A DNA stretch of 64,000 nt from Salvia splendens (lineage: Eukaryota > Streptophyta > Magnoliopsida > Lamiales > Lamiaceae): positions 24,924,502 through 24,988,501 of the forward strand of contig NC_056035.1 in the NCBI RefSeq assembly GCF_004379255.2, given 5' to 3'. Both the position numbers and the translations under genes were made by a program. The notes under the pieces were generated by a model. It was not told the origin of the DNA, did no database searches, and saw nothing but the letters and a program-made list of their open reading frames with translations. Shown here in pieces: positions 36,501-46,699 of the stretch (position 1 is its first letter; each line of letters begins with the position of its first letter).

Positions 36501-37286
36501 GAGTTGCTGATGACCCATCATAATAAAAAGATAAATTATACAATTTGAATGGTAGCTCAACACAAAAAGCAGTTCATGCTTTTTGCAACAATGTACATAT
36601 AGCTAAGCCAAATCTAGAAGTGAGATATAAAGTTATTTGCAACGGAGCTACTGAATTCAAACAATATGATTCTGATATATATTATAGATTCAACAATCAA
36701 TATCAAGTGCGAACGAAATAATTGGTTAAAAAATCCAAAAATAAATATGCATGGTTGAGAGAACACATTAAGCTACTAACTAACCTCCATGCATATGGGA
36801 ACATATTCCTCGTGAACCTTAAGTATGGTCGCTCTGTTACTGTTTCAATACAGAATGTAACACAGCTCAACGTCATCGATCTTACAAGACGAACTTTGTT
36901 TTTCACTTCCACCTTCATAGCTGCAAGAAGACTAATAATCAGTAAACCTGGAGAAAGAATTCTCTCATTACGAACCATAATAAATACCACATCTTCTTTC
37001 GTTCCTCGAGTAACCATGCATTTAATCTATTGGTTCAAACAATAGGTCAGCCGAATTAGGTGATTTTGTGGTAATTTCAGAACATATTTCCAACTATGTA
37101 ACTGAAACTACTAGAAAATACATTCATATCTTATGCAACTTATGACCGGTAATTCCAGTGCCCGAGAACACTTCATTTAGATAGCATGTGATCAATAATG
37201 CAGCACAAGGAGGCGTGTACATCTTGATGTCAATGATTGAGGCAAATAAATGAAAATTTGTGAATATGCAATTACTTAAAATGTCC
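33547..37286 (-). pseudogene. MAP65/MOR1: Array unit 3: MAP65::MOR1 chimera (3740 bp)
   Basis: It has the same organisation as units 1 and 2 but with the long fusion exon (about 34554-34741). This retains MAP65 codons DFFTTVTEV and GVHSKSI before running into MOR1 SDFSELCRTLKK out of frame. MAP65 exon 2 here reads IWDKVCENYEERDK, closer to the family consensus IWDEVGE than the ILDKFGENYEE of units 1 and 2. The frameshifts common to the array are all present. The left boundary carries one substitution (TGTCCTAAAT for TGTCCAAAAT). Confidence 0.87.
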
Positions 37287-40200
37287 AAAATAATAAAAGT
37301 CAACCTAGAACACACTGCAATGATAGAAGACAATAAAAAATTAAAAAACGGGAAAGTGCTGGAGAAAAGGCTAGAAAGCAAACAAGATACGACTTCTAAG
37401 CACAAGGAAATGATATTATGCTGAGGTTAAATAACAGTTCAGAAATGAAATAAAGGAAAATCATGCCTTCAACAGTGTCATTTACACTCAAGCATCTGGA
37501 CTTAGGCATTGCCTGAAGAGTTTGGGTAAGGGCCTCCGTTGAAGCAGGTTTCTTCTCCTACAATTTCTCCTGCACATTGTCAGCAAAAATCAAGCTCATG
37601 TTAAGCAATAATCAAAACTCACAGATGCATTTACAAGTTCAAGAGTGACTGGACTGAGATTATATCTTATTAACTCTAAGGGCTTTTGGGTGTCGGCTCT
37701 ATTCCAATTACCACTAGAAAAGGAAATAATCGCAAAACCTAAATATGTCGCAAAACCTAAATATTACAGTTGAACAATTTACACATCAACGATAATCCCC
37801 TGGAATGAAAAAGTCAAATAACTACTCAAAACACATCTACTATTATTTTAAGGGGCATTGTAATTTGCAAATTAATATAACACAATACTGGACTAACCAA
37901 TAGTAGAGGCAATAAGAAGCGACATCTTGCCGAAAAATGGGTTCTCAGATCCATAGCAAAGTTGCCCAATGCTTGAATAGCTTCAACTGCAACAGCAATG
38001 TTTTTTTTTCTTTTTTTTTTCCTTTTTTTTCCTTGTTTTTATGAAGGGTTCTCAAATCCCTACCAAGGATGCCCTTTTTATTCCTTTTTTATTTTTTTTT
38101 TTTCCTTTTTTTCTTTTTTTTTTCCATTTTTTTTCTTTATTTTCCCACAGTAATGTTTACATCGGTGATAACCTGCAAAATTCAAAAATGTTGTGCAGGC
38201 AACATCAATTACTTGGTCACTATATTTACACCAACAATATATATTCTGCATAAAATCAAGAAAAACCTGGATTAAGTTGTGGACTTGTGTTCAAGGAAAC
38301 CATAGCATACCTTCTTTAATGTTCGACAAAGTTCTGAAAAATCACTAGGAGCAAGGACAGCACAAAGATGCTTTTTGAGTGAACGCCAGTGGCGTCATTC
38401 AGGCTTAGTTGCACTTCTGTGACAGTAGTAAAGAAGTCCGTGGCGAGGACAGCACAAAGATCGTGAACTGTGCTGACAAGTCAATAACCTTGTGCAGCCT
38501 GTCAATTTAAAAAACCAAGAAAGACCTGCCAAGAACAGTTCACTGTTTAGACTTTAGAGAGATAGTCCGAAAGCTTTTAACAAACTCAGCATGAAAAAAA
38601 GTAGACACCTTTTCCTTTTGAAGATCTTGAAGCTGGGCATTAAACTCTATCTAATTTTTTCATGGATAGATTGGCCTCCATCAACTGTGATATTCTCAAC
38701 CTGGACACTAGTTCCAGCAATCTCCGCAGATATGTTCTGTATTTGAGATTGAACATCAGAATACTCTTTTATCTTCCCATCCTTTTGTTTCCATAGTTTA
38801 TCCAGTGCAGGAGCTATACCTTTAAGCTGTTCCTTGTTCATTCCTGACGTCTTGTCAGGCTGCAAAAAAGTACAGAAACCAAACATTATAAAATTTACTA
38901 ATTGAGATACTCTTTAGCAAGAACAATTTTACACTTATGCCACTAGCTTGAAATGATTACCGCATTACTATAACATCTAGAGCTTTAAGAAAATGTCATT
39001 ATCGAACACCATGAGGCCCATCACTTACAATTCCGACATAATTCTTTTCTCCAAAAGCTGATAATAGATTGGTGAGTTCAACTCTAGCATCTGCCAGTGT
39101 CTGAAGAAGGTGGGCTCTAGATTTCAATGTCAGGTCAACTTTTCTCTTGTACACATCCAAGCACTCCTGATCCAATTGAAGAAGAATTTTGTCCCGCTCT
39201 TCGTAATTTTCACAAACTTTATCCCAAATTTGCTGCAGGAAAAAAGATTCATTTCTGTGACAGAATGCAACAACTCGAGGGAAACTGAAACACTCAGCAA
39301 AGATCCCAAATTAGCCTTTAATGAGGAATTACCTGCAGTTGCTGCAGCAAAGATCCGCAAGTGGTTTGCTTCATATCCATTCTACTAGTTCAGAGGAAAC
39401 TGTAAAAAAAGATGAATCATGAATTCCACATCATACCCCATAGACAGTGCTATCTGGCATGACTTACATAAGCAATAATTTCAGGAGAAGGAGAAGAAGC
39501 ATATGGAATCACGGACAAAAACTCATAAAAGGACTAAGCTCTCCATATAATCAAAGATTTCATACATAACTATATCGAAGGCTACTGAACAGCCTAAAGA
39601 AATCATGAACATTTAAGATCATAGAATGTAGTTTCAAAGTTACCCGTTAGGCCCCAAGATACCAATCAATTTCGTCCCATTTGTATGTCAGAAGATAAAA
39701 GAAAATGATTATAAATTTCATGATCTCTTCTCTGTTTCAGATTATAGTCAAATCATAGTAGTACTTCGCAATGAGCTCATTCCAAAATAATGAGGACAAA
39801 TTTGCTACGTAGAAAATTTACCTCGTAGTCAAAACTGCTCAAGAAGGTTGAACAACACCTGAGAGTATAATGACAAAGGTTAAAACATATTCCTATAAAA
39901 AAACATCAAATATACCTATAATTCAGTTACCCATTATATAACAAAATCAGAAGCCAAACCTGACTTTGGAAGAGCATAAGGATCCCCCGTCGACCCCCAA
40001 TCATTTCAGATACTTCTTTTGTCTGACATCATCCAGATTTTTCTGGAGACTTTTCCAAAGGTCTCATGCCAACCATCTAAAAACATAGATGTCAAAACAG
40101 ATAAATTGGAAATTTAAAAATAATGAGACGTAGATGGAAAATCTTGAAATAATTACCTTGGAAATAGCCGCCAAAGCTGAGAAAGCTGCATTCCTCACAT

Positions 40201-41015
40201 CAGGTGTTCCATCATTAAGGGCCTGATAATCCATGCAGATCAATTTAGAGAACACAAAGAGTTGCTGATGACCCATCATAATAAAACGATAAATTACAAA
40301 ATTTGAATGGTAGCTCAACACAAAAAGTAGTTCATGCGTTTTGCAACAATGTACATATAGCTAAGCAAAATCTAGAAGTGAGATATAAAGTTATTTACAA
40401 CGAAGCTACTGAATTCAAACAATATGATTCTGAGATAGATTAAATAATCAATATCAAGTGCGAAAGAAATAATTGATTGAAAAAAATCCAAAAATAAATA
40501 TGGACGGTTGAGAGAACACATTATGCTACTAACTAACCTCCAAGCATATGGGAACATATTCCTCGTGAACCTTAAGTATGGTTTCTCTGTTACTGTTTCA
40601 ATACAGAATGTAACACAGCTCAACCTCATCGATCTTACAAAACGAACTTTGTTTTTCACTTCCACCTTCATGTCTGCAAGAAAACTAATAATCAGTAAAC
40701 CTGTAGAAAGAACTCTCTCATTACGAACCATAATAAATACCACATCTTCTTTCGTTCCTCGAGTAACCATGTATTTAATCTATTGGATCAAACAATAGGT
40801 CAGCCGAATTAGGTGATTTTGGATTTTGTGGTAATTTCAGAACATATTTCCATGTAGGTAACTGAAACTACCAGAAAATATATTCATATCTTTTGCAATT
40901 ATGACCGGTAATTCCAGTGCCCGAGAATGCAGCACAAGGAGGCGTGTACATCTTGATGTCAATGATTGAGGCAAATAAATGAAAATTTGTGAATATGCAA
41001 TTACTTAAAATGTCC
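37287..41015 (-). pseudogene. MAP65/MOR1: Array unit 4: MAP65::MOR1 chimera (3729 bp)
   Basis: It is collinear with unit 3, including the long fusion exon. MAP65 exon 3 has an extra C in VDGGQS (GGCCTCCATC for GGCCTCATC), adding a private frameshift. The MOR1 exons at 40.1-40.8 kb are the most diverged of the complete units (EKPYLRFTR, VKNKVRFVRSMRL, several small deletions around 40440 and 40910), suggesting that this end of the array is older. Confidence 0.86.
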
Positions 41016-42805
41016 AAAATAATAAAAGTTAACCTAGAACACACTGCAATGATAGAAGACAATAAAAAATTAAAAAACGGGAAAGTGTTGGAGAAAAGGC
41101 TAGAAAGCAAACAAGATACGATTTCTAAGTACAAGGAAATGATATTATGCAGAGGTTAAATAACAGTTCAGAAATGAAATAAAGGAAAATCATGCCTTCA
41201 ACAGTGTCATTTACACTCAAGCATCTGGACTTAGGCATTGCCTGAAGAGTTTGGGTAAGGGCCTCCGTTGAAGTAGGTTTCTTCTCCTACAATTTCTCCT
41301 GCACATCGTCAGCAAAAATCAAGCTCATGTTAATCAAAACTCACAGATGCATTTACAAGTTCAAGAGTGACTGGACTGAGATTATATCTTATTAACTCTA
41401 AGGGCTTTTGGGTGTCGGCTCTATTCCAATTACCACTAGAAAAGGAAATAATCGCAAAACCTAAATATTATAGTTGTACAATTTACACATCAATGATAAT
41501 CCCCTGGAATGAAAAAGTCAAATAACTACTCAAAGCACATCTATTATCATTTTTATGGGGCATTGTAATTTAAAATTTTAAAATTTAATACAACACAATA
41601 CTGGACTAACCAATAGTAGAGGCAATAAGAAGCAACATCTGACCGGAAAATGGGTTCTCAGATCCATACCAAAGTTGTCCAGTGGTTGAATAGCTTCAAT
41701 TGCAACAGCAATGTTTTTTTTTCTTTTTTTTCCTTCCTTTTTTTTATGAAGGGTTCTCGGATCCCTACCAAGGTTGCCGTTTTTTTTTTCTTTTTTATTC
41801 CTTTTTTTCCTTTTTTCCTTTTTTTTCTTTTTTTCCCACAGTAATGTTTACATCGGTGATAACCTGCAAAATTCAAAAATGTTGTGCAGGCAACATCAAT
41901 TACTTGGTCACTATATTAACACCAACAATATATTCTGCATAAAATCAAGAAAAACCTGGATTAAGTTGTGGACTCTTGTTCAAGGAAACCATAGCATACC
42001 TTCTTTAATGATTGTTCTGAAAAATCACCAGGAGAAGGACAGCACAGAGATGCTTTTTGGGTGAACACCAGTGGCGTTATTCAGGCTTAGATGATTTCTG
42101 TGACAGTAGTAAAGAAGTCCGTGGCAAGGACAGTACAAAGATCGTGGACTGTGCTGACATGTCTATAACCTTGTGCAGCCTGTCAATTTAGAAAACCAAG
42201 AAAGACATGCCAAGAACAGTTCACTGTTTAGACTGTAGAGAGATAGTCCAAAAGCTTTTAACAAACTCAGAATGAAAAAAAGTAGTCACCTTTTCCTTTT
42301 GAAGATCTTGAAGCTGGGCATTAAACTCTATCTAATTTTTTCATGGATAGATTGGCCTCATCAACTGTGATATTCTCAACCTGGACACTAGTTCCAGCAA
42401 CCTCCGCTGATATGTTCTGTATTTGAGATTGAACATCAGAATACTCTTTTATCTTCTCATCCTTTTGTTTCCATAGTTTATCCAGTGCAGGAGCTATACC
42501 TTGAAGCTGTTCCTTGTTCGTTCCTGACGTCTTGTCAGGCTGCAAAAAAGTACAGAAACCAAACATTATAAAATTTACTAATTGAGATACTCTTTAGCGA
42601 GAATAATTTTACACATGCCACTAGCTTGAAATGATTACCGCATTACTATTACATCTAGAGCTTTAAGACTCAGCAAAGATCCCAAATTAGTCTTTAATGA
42701 GGAATTACCTGCAGTTGCTGCAGCAAAGATCCGCAAGTGGTTTGCTTCATATCCATTCTACTAGTTCAATGGAAACCTGTAAAAAAATATGAATCATGAA
42801 TTTCA
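41016..42805 (-). pseudogene. MAP65/MOR1: Array unit 5 (partial, rightmost): MAP65 5' exons fused to MOR1
   Basis: The unit holds MAP65 exon 1 (about 42765-42715), exon 3 (about 42537-42291, PDKTSGTNKEQLQG), a long fusion exon (about 42170-42000) and the MOR1 exons that follow. MAP65 exon 2 is gone: after GAGCTTTAAGA at 42669 the sequence jumps to CTCAGCAAAGATCCC, removing roughly 300 bp present in the other units. To the right of 42805 it does not continue into MOR1 as other units do but into different DNA, interpreted as the native upstream part of MAP65. It is the most diverged unit and probably represents the founder end. Confidence 0.85.
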
Positions 42806-43335
42806 CCATAATCTAGTAGACCACTACCTAATGTGAGTTAAACCTCACATGGATCACTTTAAATCAGCTCGACCTAATTCGTAAAAGATCAAGAACTGCA
42901 ACTTTGAATATCAATGTATAGGTAGAATTTATTCTCATAGCAGCATCGATAAAAAAAATATGCAATAATCAGAAACTCAATTGCCGCACTGCACACTCAC
43001 ATTCAACACACATAATCGGTAAAGTCAACTTCGGAGTAAGTGGATCTCTTTAAAAAACCATTGTCAATTGAATTGAGATACAACTCCACAACAGTTAAAG
43101 ACTCAAGCATTACACAAGCATTCTCAACATTTGGAAAAAAATACAGAGAGGAGGAGTTGACAATGAAGATGGAAGTTACCGGATCGTAGTAGGCGGGTCG
43201 GGCTGTGGGATATGTAGGCTCAGATCTTATGTACTTTGATGGTAGCTTGAGTGATGGTTGAGTGAGAGAGAGTGAGATGCAAAGGAATAAATTGAGAAGA
43301 GGACGGATGGAATAGTTTGGTGGGGTCTAGACACC
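42806..43335 (-). promoter_or_regulatory. Putative MAP65 first intron, 5' leader and promoter region
   Basis: This DNA follows unit 5 without MOR1 sequence. On the minus strand, a pyrimidine-rich leader-like segment (about 43330-43185, with CTCACTCTCTCTCACTCAACC) ends CTACGATCCG|GTAACTTCC, a plausible 5'-UTR exon with donor at about 43181. About 0.4 kb of intron-like sequence then leads to MAP65 exon 1. I infer it is the original start of the MAP65 gene. There is no protein evidence, and the TATA box is not certain. Confidence 0.45.
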
Positions 43336-43464
43336 ATATACAACACTCCCTCCCTCTCCAAGCATCCAAAAATTTCCCCAAAAATAATCCGGATCGGTCT
43401 TCAAAACAACAAGAGAAACTGTTTAATAATTGATGTGAATCCTCTTTGCCAATTATAATATGCT

Positions 43465-44000
43465 GCATGCTTTTTCACTGCATCAAAGACAGCCTTCACA
43501 TTCTGTTGTGTCTTAGCACTACATTAAATGTAAGCAGCAGCTCCAATGGATTCCTTCAAGTCATCTCCCTGTGCTGTTGTGATGGGCACTGCTCTAAGGT
43601 GGTCCACGGAGAACTGCTTATCCTCTCGAAGATCGAGTTTTGTCCTCACAACGATTATTGGAACTCCGTGAGCATAATACCTTTATTCAGATATCCACTT
43701 CATGGAGACATTCCCGTAACTGGCCTTGCTATTAAGAGAGAAGGCGAGTATAACGACATCAGTCCCACGGTAGCTCAATGGTCTAAATCTATTGTAATCC
43801 TCTTGACCCGTAGTTTCCCACAATCCCAGATTAACAGTGCTACCATCCACTACGACATTGGCACTAAAATTATCGAAAACAGTAGGGACATAATCCGTTA
43901 GAAAATTGTTGCTAGTGCAAGAAAGGAGCAGACATGTTTTACCTACAGCCCCATCGCTCACGGTCACTGTCACGCACTTAATAAATCTAGACGCACTCAT
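43465..44000 (-). pseudogene. ROP: ROP/RAC small GTPase retropseudogene
   Basis: ROP GTPases are plant Rho-type switches for cell polarity. From the ATG at 44000 the frame reads [12 protein letters not shown], then an extra TVS before [10 protein letters not shown] (P-loop GDGAVGKT altered to SDGAVGKT), [19 protein letters not shown] (effector loop), [11 protein letters not shown] (switch II, consensus WDTAGQEDY) and [12 protein letters not shown]. Beyond 43683 the homology continues in shifted frames: [19 protein letters not shown], QNVKAVFDA. Functional ROP genes contain several introns; here more than 500 bp are contiguous, so it is a processed copy. Frameshifts and a stop (YI*CSAKTQQ) inactivate it. 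The C-terminal lipidation tail is not recognisable. Confidence 0.88.
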
Positions 44001-44204
44001 CTCGCCGCCGGCAAATCCCCATCCAACCGGAGAGCAATTATCTCAACTCGAATTTCTTCAATCCCCCAACTACGCAACTCCAACTAGCAACCAACGAACT
44101 GCTTAATTACCATAGCAGGGGAGAAAGAGGGGTGGATATTTTCGAGCAGATAGAGATATGCCAATAAAAGCAGTTGAAAATGGAGTAAAATTCAGGGGAA
44201 CCGT

Positions 44205-44545
44205 TGATAATTTGCAGAACACTGGATGCTTGATCTTCTTCTTAGGCCTCAACTGGTACTGTGCCCACACTTCTTTCTGCAGTTAACAGCACGAGGATGC
44301 AGGCGGGCATAACATTTGCCTCAGATCATCAAGGAAGGCTCGATTATTCCTCCACAAAGCCTCAAAACCAAATGCAACTTCGATTCTTTCTGGGTATTGT
44401 AATCGGCGAGCGGCCGGCCATCAAAGATCAGACGCTGCTGATCCGGAGGAATTCCTTCCCTTTCTTGGATTTTGGAGCGACCTCGAGCGTAATAGTTTTC
44501 TCCCAATTGTGCAGTCGTCTCTCTCTCTCGGTTTGGGGGATGAAT
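44205..44545 (-). pseudogene. Ubiquitin-ribosomal protein L40 fusion retropseudogene
   Basis: Minus-strand codons match ubiquitin: KTITLEV (about 44490), [17 protein letters not shown], then [13 protein letters not shown] and HLVLRLCGG, followed by the L40 extension IIEPSLM, KCYARLHPRAVNCRKKCG and RPKKKIK (to about 44215). The N-terminal MQIFVKTLTG is lost. About ten residues are deleted before KIQ and six (AGKQLE) after LIF, R74 is changed to C, and frameshifts occur in L40. The stop after KKKIK is mutated. It is intronless and lies about 200 bp upstream of the ROP pseudogene on the same strand. Confidence 0.85.
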
Positions 44546-44559
44546 TAGGTTTCAAAATT

Positions 44560-45090
44560 GAATTAGATTTTCAAATTTGAATTAGATTTCCAACCGTTGA
44601 AAACTTGAAGATTGGCGTATTGTATGTGGAGAAAACGCAAAAATGTAGACATGAAACGCAGCTCCATTCGTTTCTCTTTTTCATAATAATTTTCATTCTT
44701 ATTTAACATTATTAGTATAATTATGAATAAAAAAAAAAATATTGTAGTAACATATAGTAACTATTAAAATATTAGTTATGATTATCAATTTTGTAATAAA
44801 TGAATATCTCAAATATATGTTATCCTTATTTTAAATTTTTATAGTTAATTATATTTAAGTAGGGATAATATTTATCATTCAATATGCAAATATTCAATAA
44901 TATAGCACGAAAAGTGATTCTAAAATGGTGACGAATGCTACCCCGTCAGGTGTAGGAACACTTACCAAAAAAAAAGTGTGTTTTTATGGGTAGACATCCC
45001 AAAACGGAAAAATGTACTATCTCCTTCCACCATTATTTGTCACAAGTTTCCTTTTTGATCCATCTGACAGCACTTGTCATATTTACTTTT
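44560..45090. other. AT-rich intergenic stretch
   Basis: No gene or recognisable element is present. Doubled ATTAGATTT(T/C)(C)AA words occur near 44560-44590, and long A/T runs follow. Confidence 0.4.
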
Positions 45091-45331
45091 TACTCCCTCC
45101 GTCCCATTATAAGTGATGGATTTCTTTTGGACACGGGAATTAACAAAATAATATGTATTGAGTTAAAGTAGAGTGTATAAAGTATGTGAGAGAATAAAGT
45201 AAGAGAGAGAAAGAGAGAATAAAGTAAGAGATGGTTGATGTTTTGTTTTTAGCTAAAAAAAGAAATTGATCACTTGTGGAGGGACAACTCAAAATGTAAA
45301 GTTGATCACTTGTGGTGAGACCGAGAGAGTA
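45091..45331. mobile_element. Stowaway-type MITE
   Basis: TACTCCCTCCGTCCCATTAT at the left and its imperfect complement (GTGAGACCGAGAGAGTA) at the right enclose 241 bp. Both ends continue into ...AAGTGAT, giving TIRs of about 28 bp, and TA marks both termini. It has no coding capacity. Confidence 0.85.
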
Positions 45332-45422
45332 CTAATTTTGGGAATGAACATCATTTTCCACTCACTCATCATTCTCAATTTTGTTATAAACTAATACTAT
45401 AAAATGTAGAACTCACCTCCCA

Positions 45423-45536
45423 CTAACTTTTTCCACCTATTTTTTTTAAAATTAGAGCCAGTCAACTTATGCCATCCTACTAACTTTTTCCACCTATTTT
45501 TTTTAAAATTCGAGCAGGTCAACTTATGCCAAGTAA
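45423..45536. repeat. 57-bp tandem duplication
   Basis: CTAACTTTTTCCACCTATTT begins at 45423 and again at 45480; each copy ends GTCAACTTATGCCA. The two differ at a few positions. Confidence 0.85.
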
Positions 45537-45654
45537 TGGTAAAACAGGCCAAGTAATGGCAACAGATAGAGTACTTATTATTTGTGGACTGAGCCAGTAA
45601 AATTTCAAAACTAAATAGCGAGAACTCATACATTTACGCCTCAATTCTTTGAAA

Positions 45655-46652
45655 CTTTGTTTTAAAGGAAATAATGGAAATCAAATCATGATCCTCGTAA
45701 ATTCAAAGGTTAAAATCTTTTATATTTATGTATTTAGAACAACTTATAAAAGCTCTTATATTTATGTATTTAGAACAATTTATAAAAGAGTGATGGATGT
45801 AATAGAATAAGTATATTAAAAGTTTAATATAATGTAGTTCTTCAAGAATTTCAACTTTTATTTTTTGCATAGTCTTTTATTTTCAGTGTCTAATATCTAT
45901 CATGGCATTAATGCAGCTATGATTCATGAATAATCGTCATTGTTATTTACAATACTAAGTTATGATCCAATATATTTTAAATATTGAAGTGGATGTCGGG
46001 CTTGATTAAGACTGTCTAGATTAGCTCTTTGACCCGAGTTAAACTATCAATAATGAAAACTGAAGTGCTCTTTGGCACAAGTCAAAATTGTCAACAGAAA
46101 ACTGAAGAGCTCATTGGTACGAGCCTAAACTATCAATGAAATTGCAAAAGCTCCTTGAAATGAGCCTAAACTTTCAATAGAAAAGAAAGAAGCTCCATAT
46201 TATGAGGATAAATTACTAATGAAAATTGTAGAATTCTTGGATATGAATATAAACTATTTATTAAATTGAAGATCATTGTAAGATAAGTATCAAAAAAATC
46301 GATATCCAACTTGAGGAGAGTGTTGGAATGAAAATATATGAGATCAAGAAATCAAGCAATGATTGTGGTCGAAATCGAGGAGAATCAAATTAAGATCCTT
46401 AAAAAATACAAACTAAAATCTTTTATACATGTACTTAGAGACAATGAAGCACAACTTAGTTGGTATGACGCTTCACCTCTAACGATAGGTCGGGATCACC
46501 ATGGGGGTAGATAGAGAATCATTATTGATCCTCTCTGAATATAAAAATAAAAATAAAAAACTTAGAGCATCCTATAAAAGGGTGATGACTTAATCGAATA
46601 AGTATATTAAAAGTTTAATACAATGTAGTCATTTCATAAATTTGTTTTCTAC
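45655..46652 (+). mobile_element. Old copia remnant with two diverged LTR parts
   Basis: At 46305-46320 the sequence ATCCAACTTGAGGAGAG|TGTTGGAA is the classic copia polypurine tract and 3' LTR start. The 3' LTR (46320 to about 46652) shares a collinear block with 45670-45850: AATCAAAT..GATCCT, AAAATCTTTTATA, (T)ATAAAAG(A/G)GTGATG, AATAAGTATATTAAAAGTTT and AATGTAGT. The left block is therefore a truncated 5' LTR. The roughly 0.4-kb interior has no pol motifs and contains diverged repeats of a GAAAACTGAAG(T/A)GCTC unit of roughly 60 bp. Confidence 0.7.
46441..46559 (+). mobile_element. tRNA-derived SINE inside the old copia LTR
   Basis: The 119-bp insert has an A-box-like TTAGTTGGTATGACGC, a B-box-like GGTCGGGATCACC and an A-rich 3' tail (AAAATAAAAATAAAAAA). 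It is flanked by the 8-bp repeat ACTTAGAG (46433-46440 and 46560-46567). The partner LTR block at 45750-45800 reads through the same point without it (ATTTAGAACAATTTATAAAAG), which acts as an internal empty site. Confidence 0.85.
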
Positions 46653-46653
46653 T

Positions 46654-46699
46654 ACTCCCTCCCTCCGTCCCATAAAAATATATGCACTTTCCATTTTCG
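46654..46699. mobile_element. Stowaway MITE end cut by a copia LTR
   Basis: CTCCCTCCCTCCGTCCCATA continues to TTCCATTTTCG and stops where the copia LTR begins at 46700. The matching right end is not seen in the window. Confidence 0.65.

Noticed and set aside
26233..41015. CRISPR-like or satellite interpretation of the regular 3.7-kb periodicity
   Set aside because: The units contain exon-intron gene structure, and the organism is a plant; it is a segmental tandem duplication.
43446..43901. Plus-strand 151-residue ORF
   Set aside because: It is the shadow of the ROP retropseudogene; only the minus strand encodes recognisable GTPase motifs.
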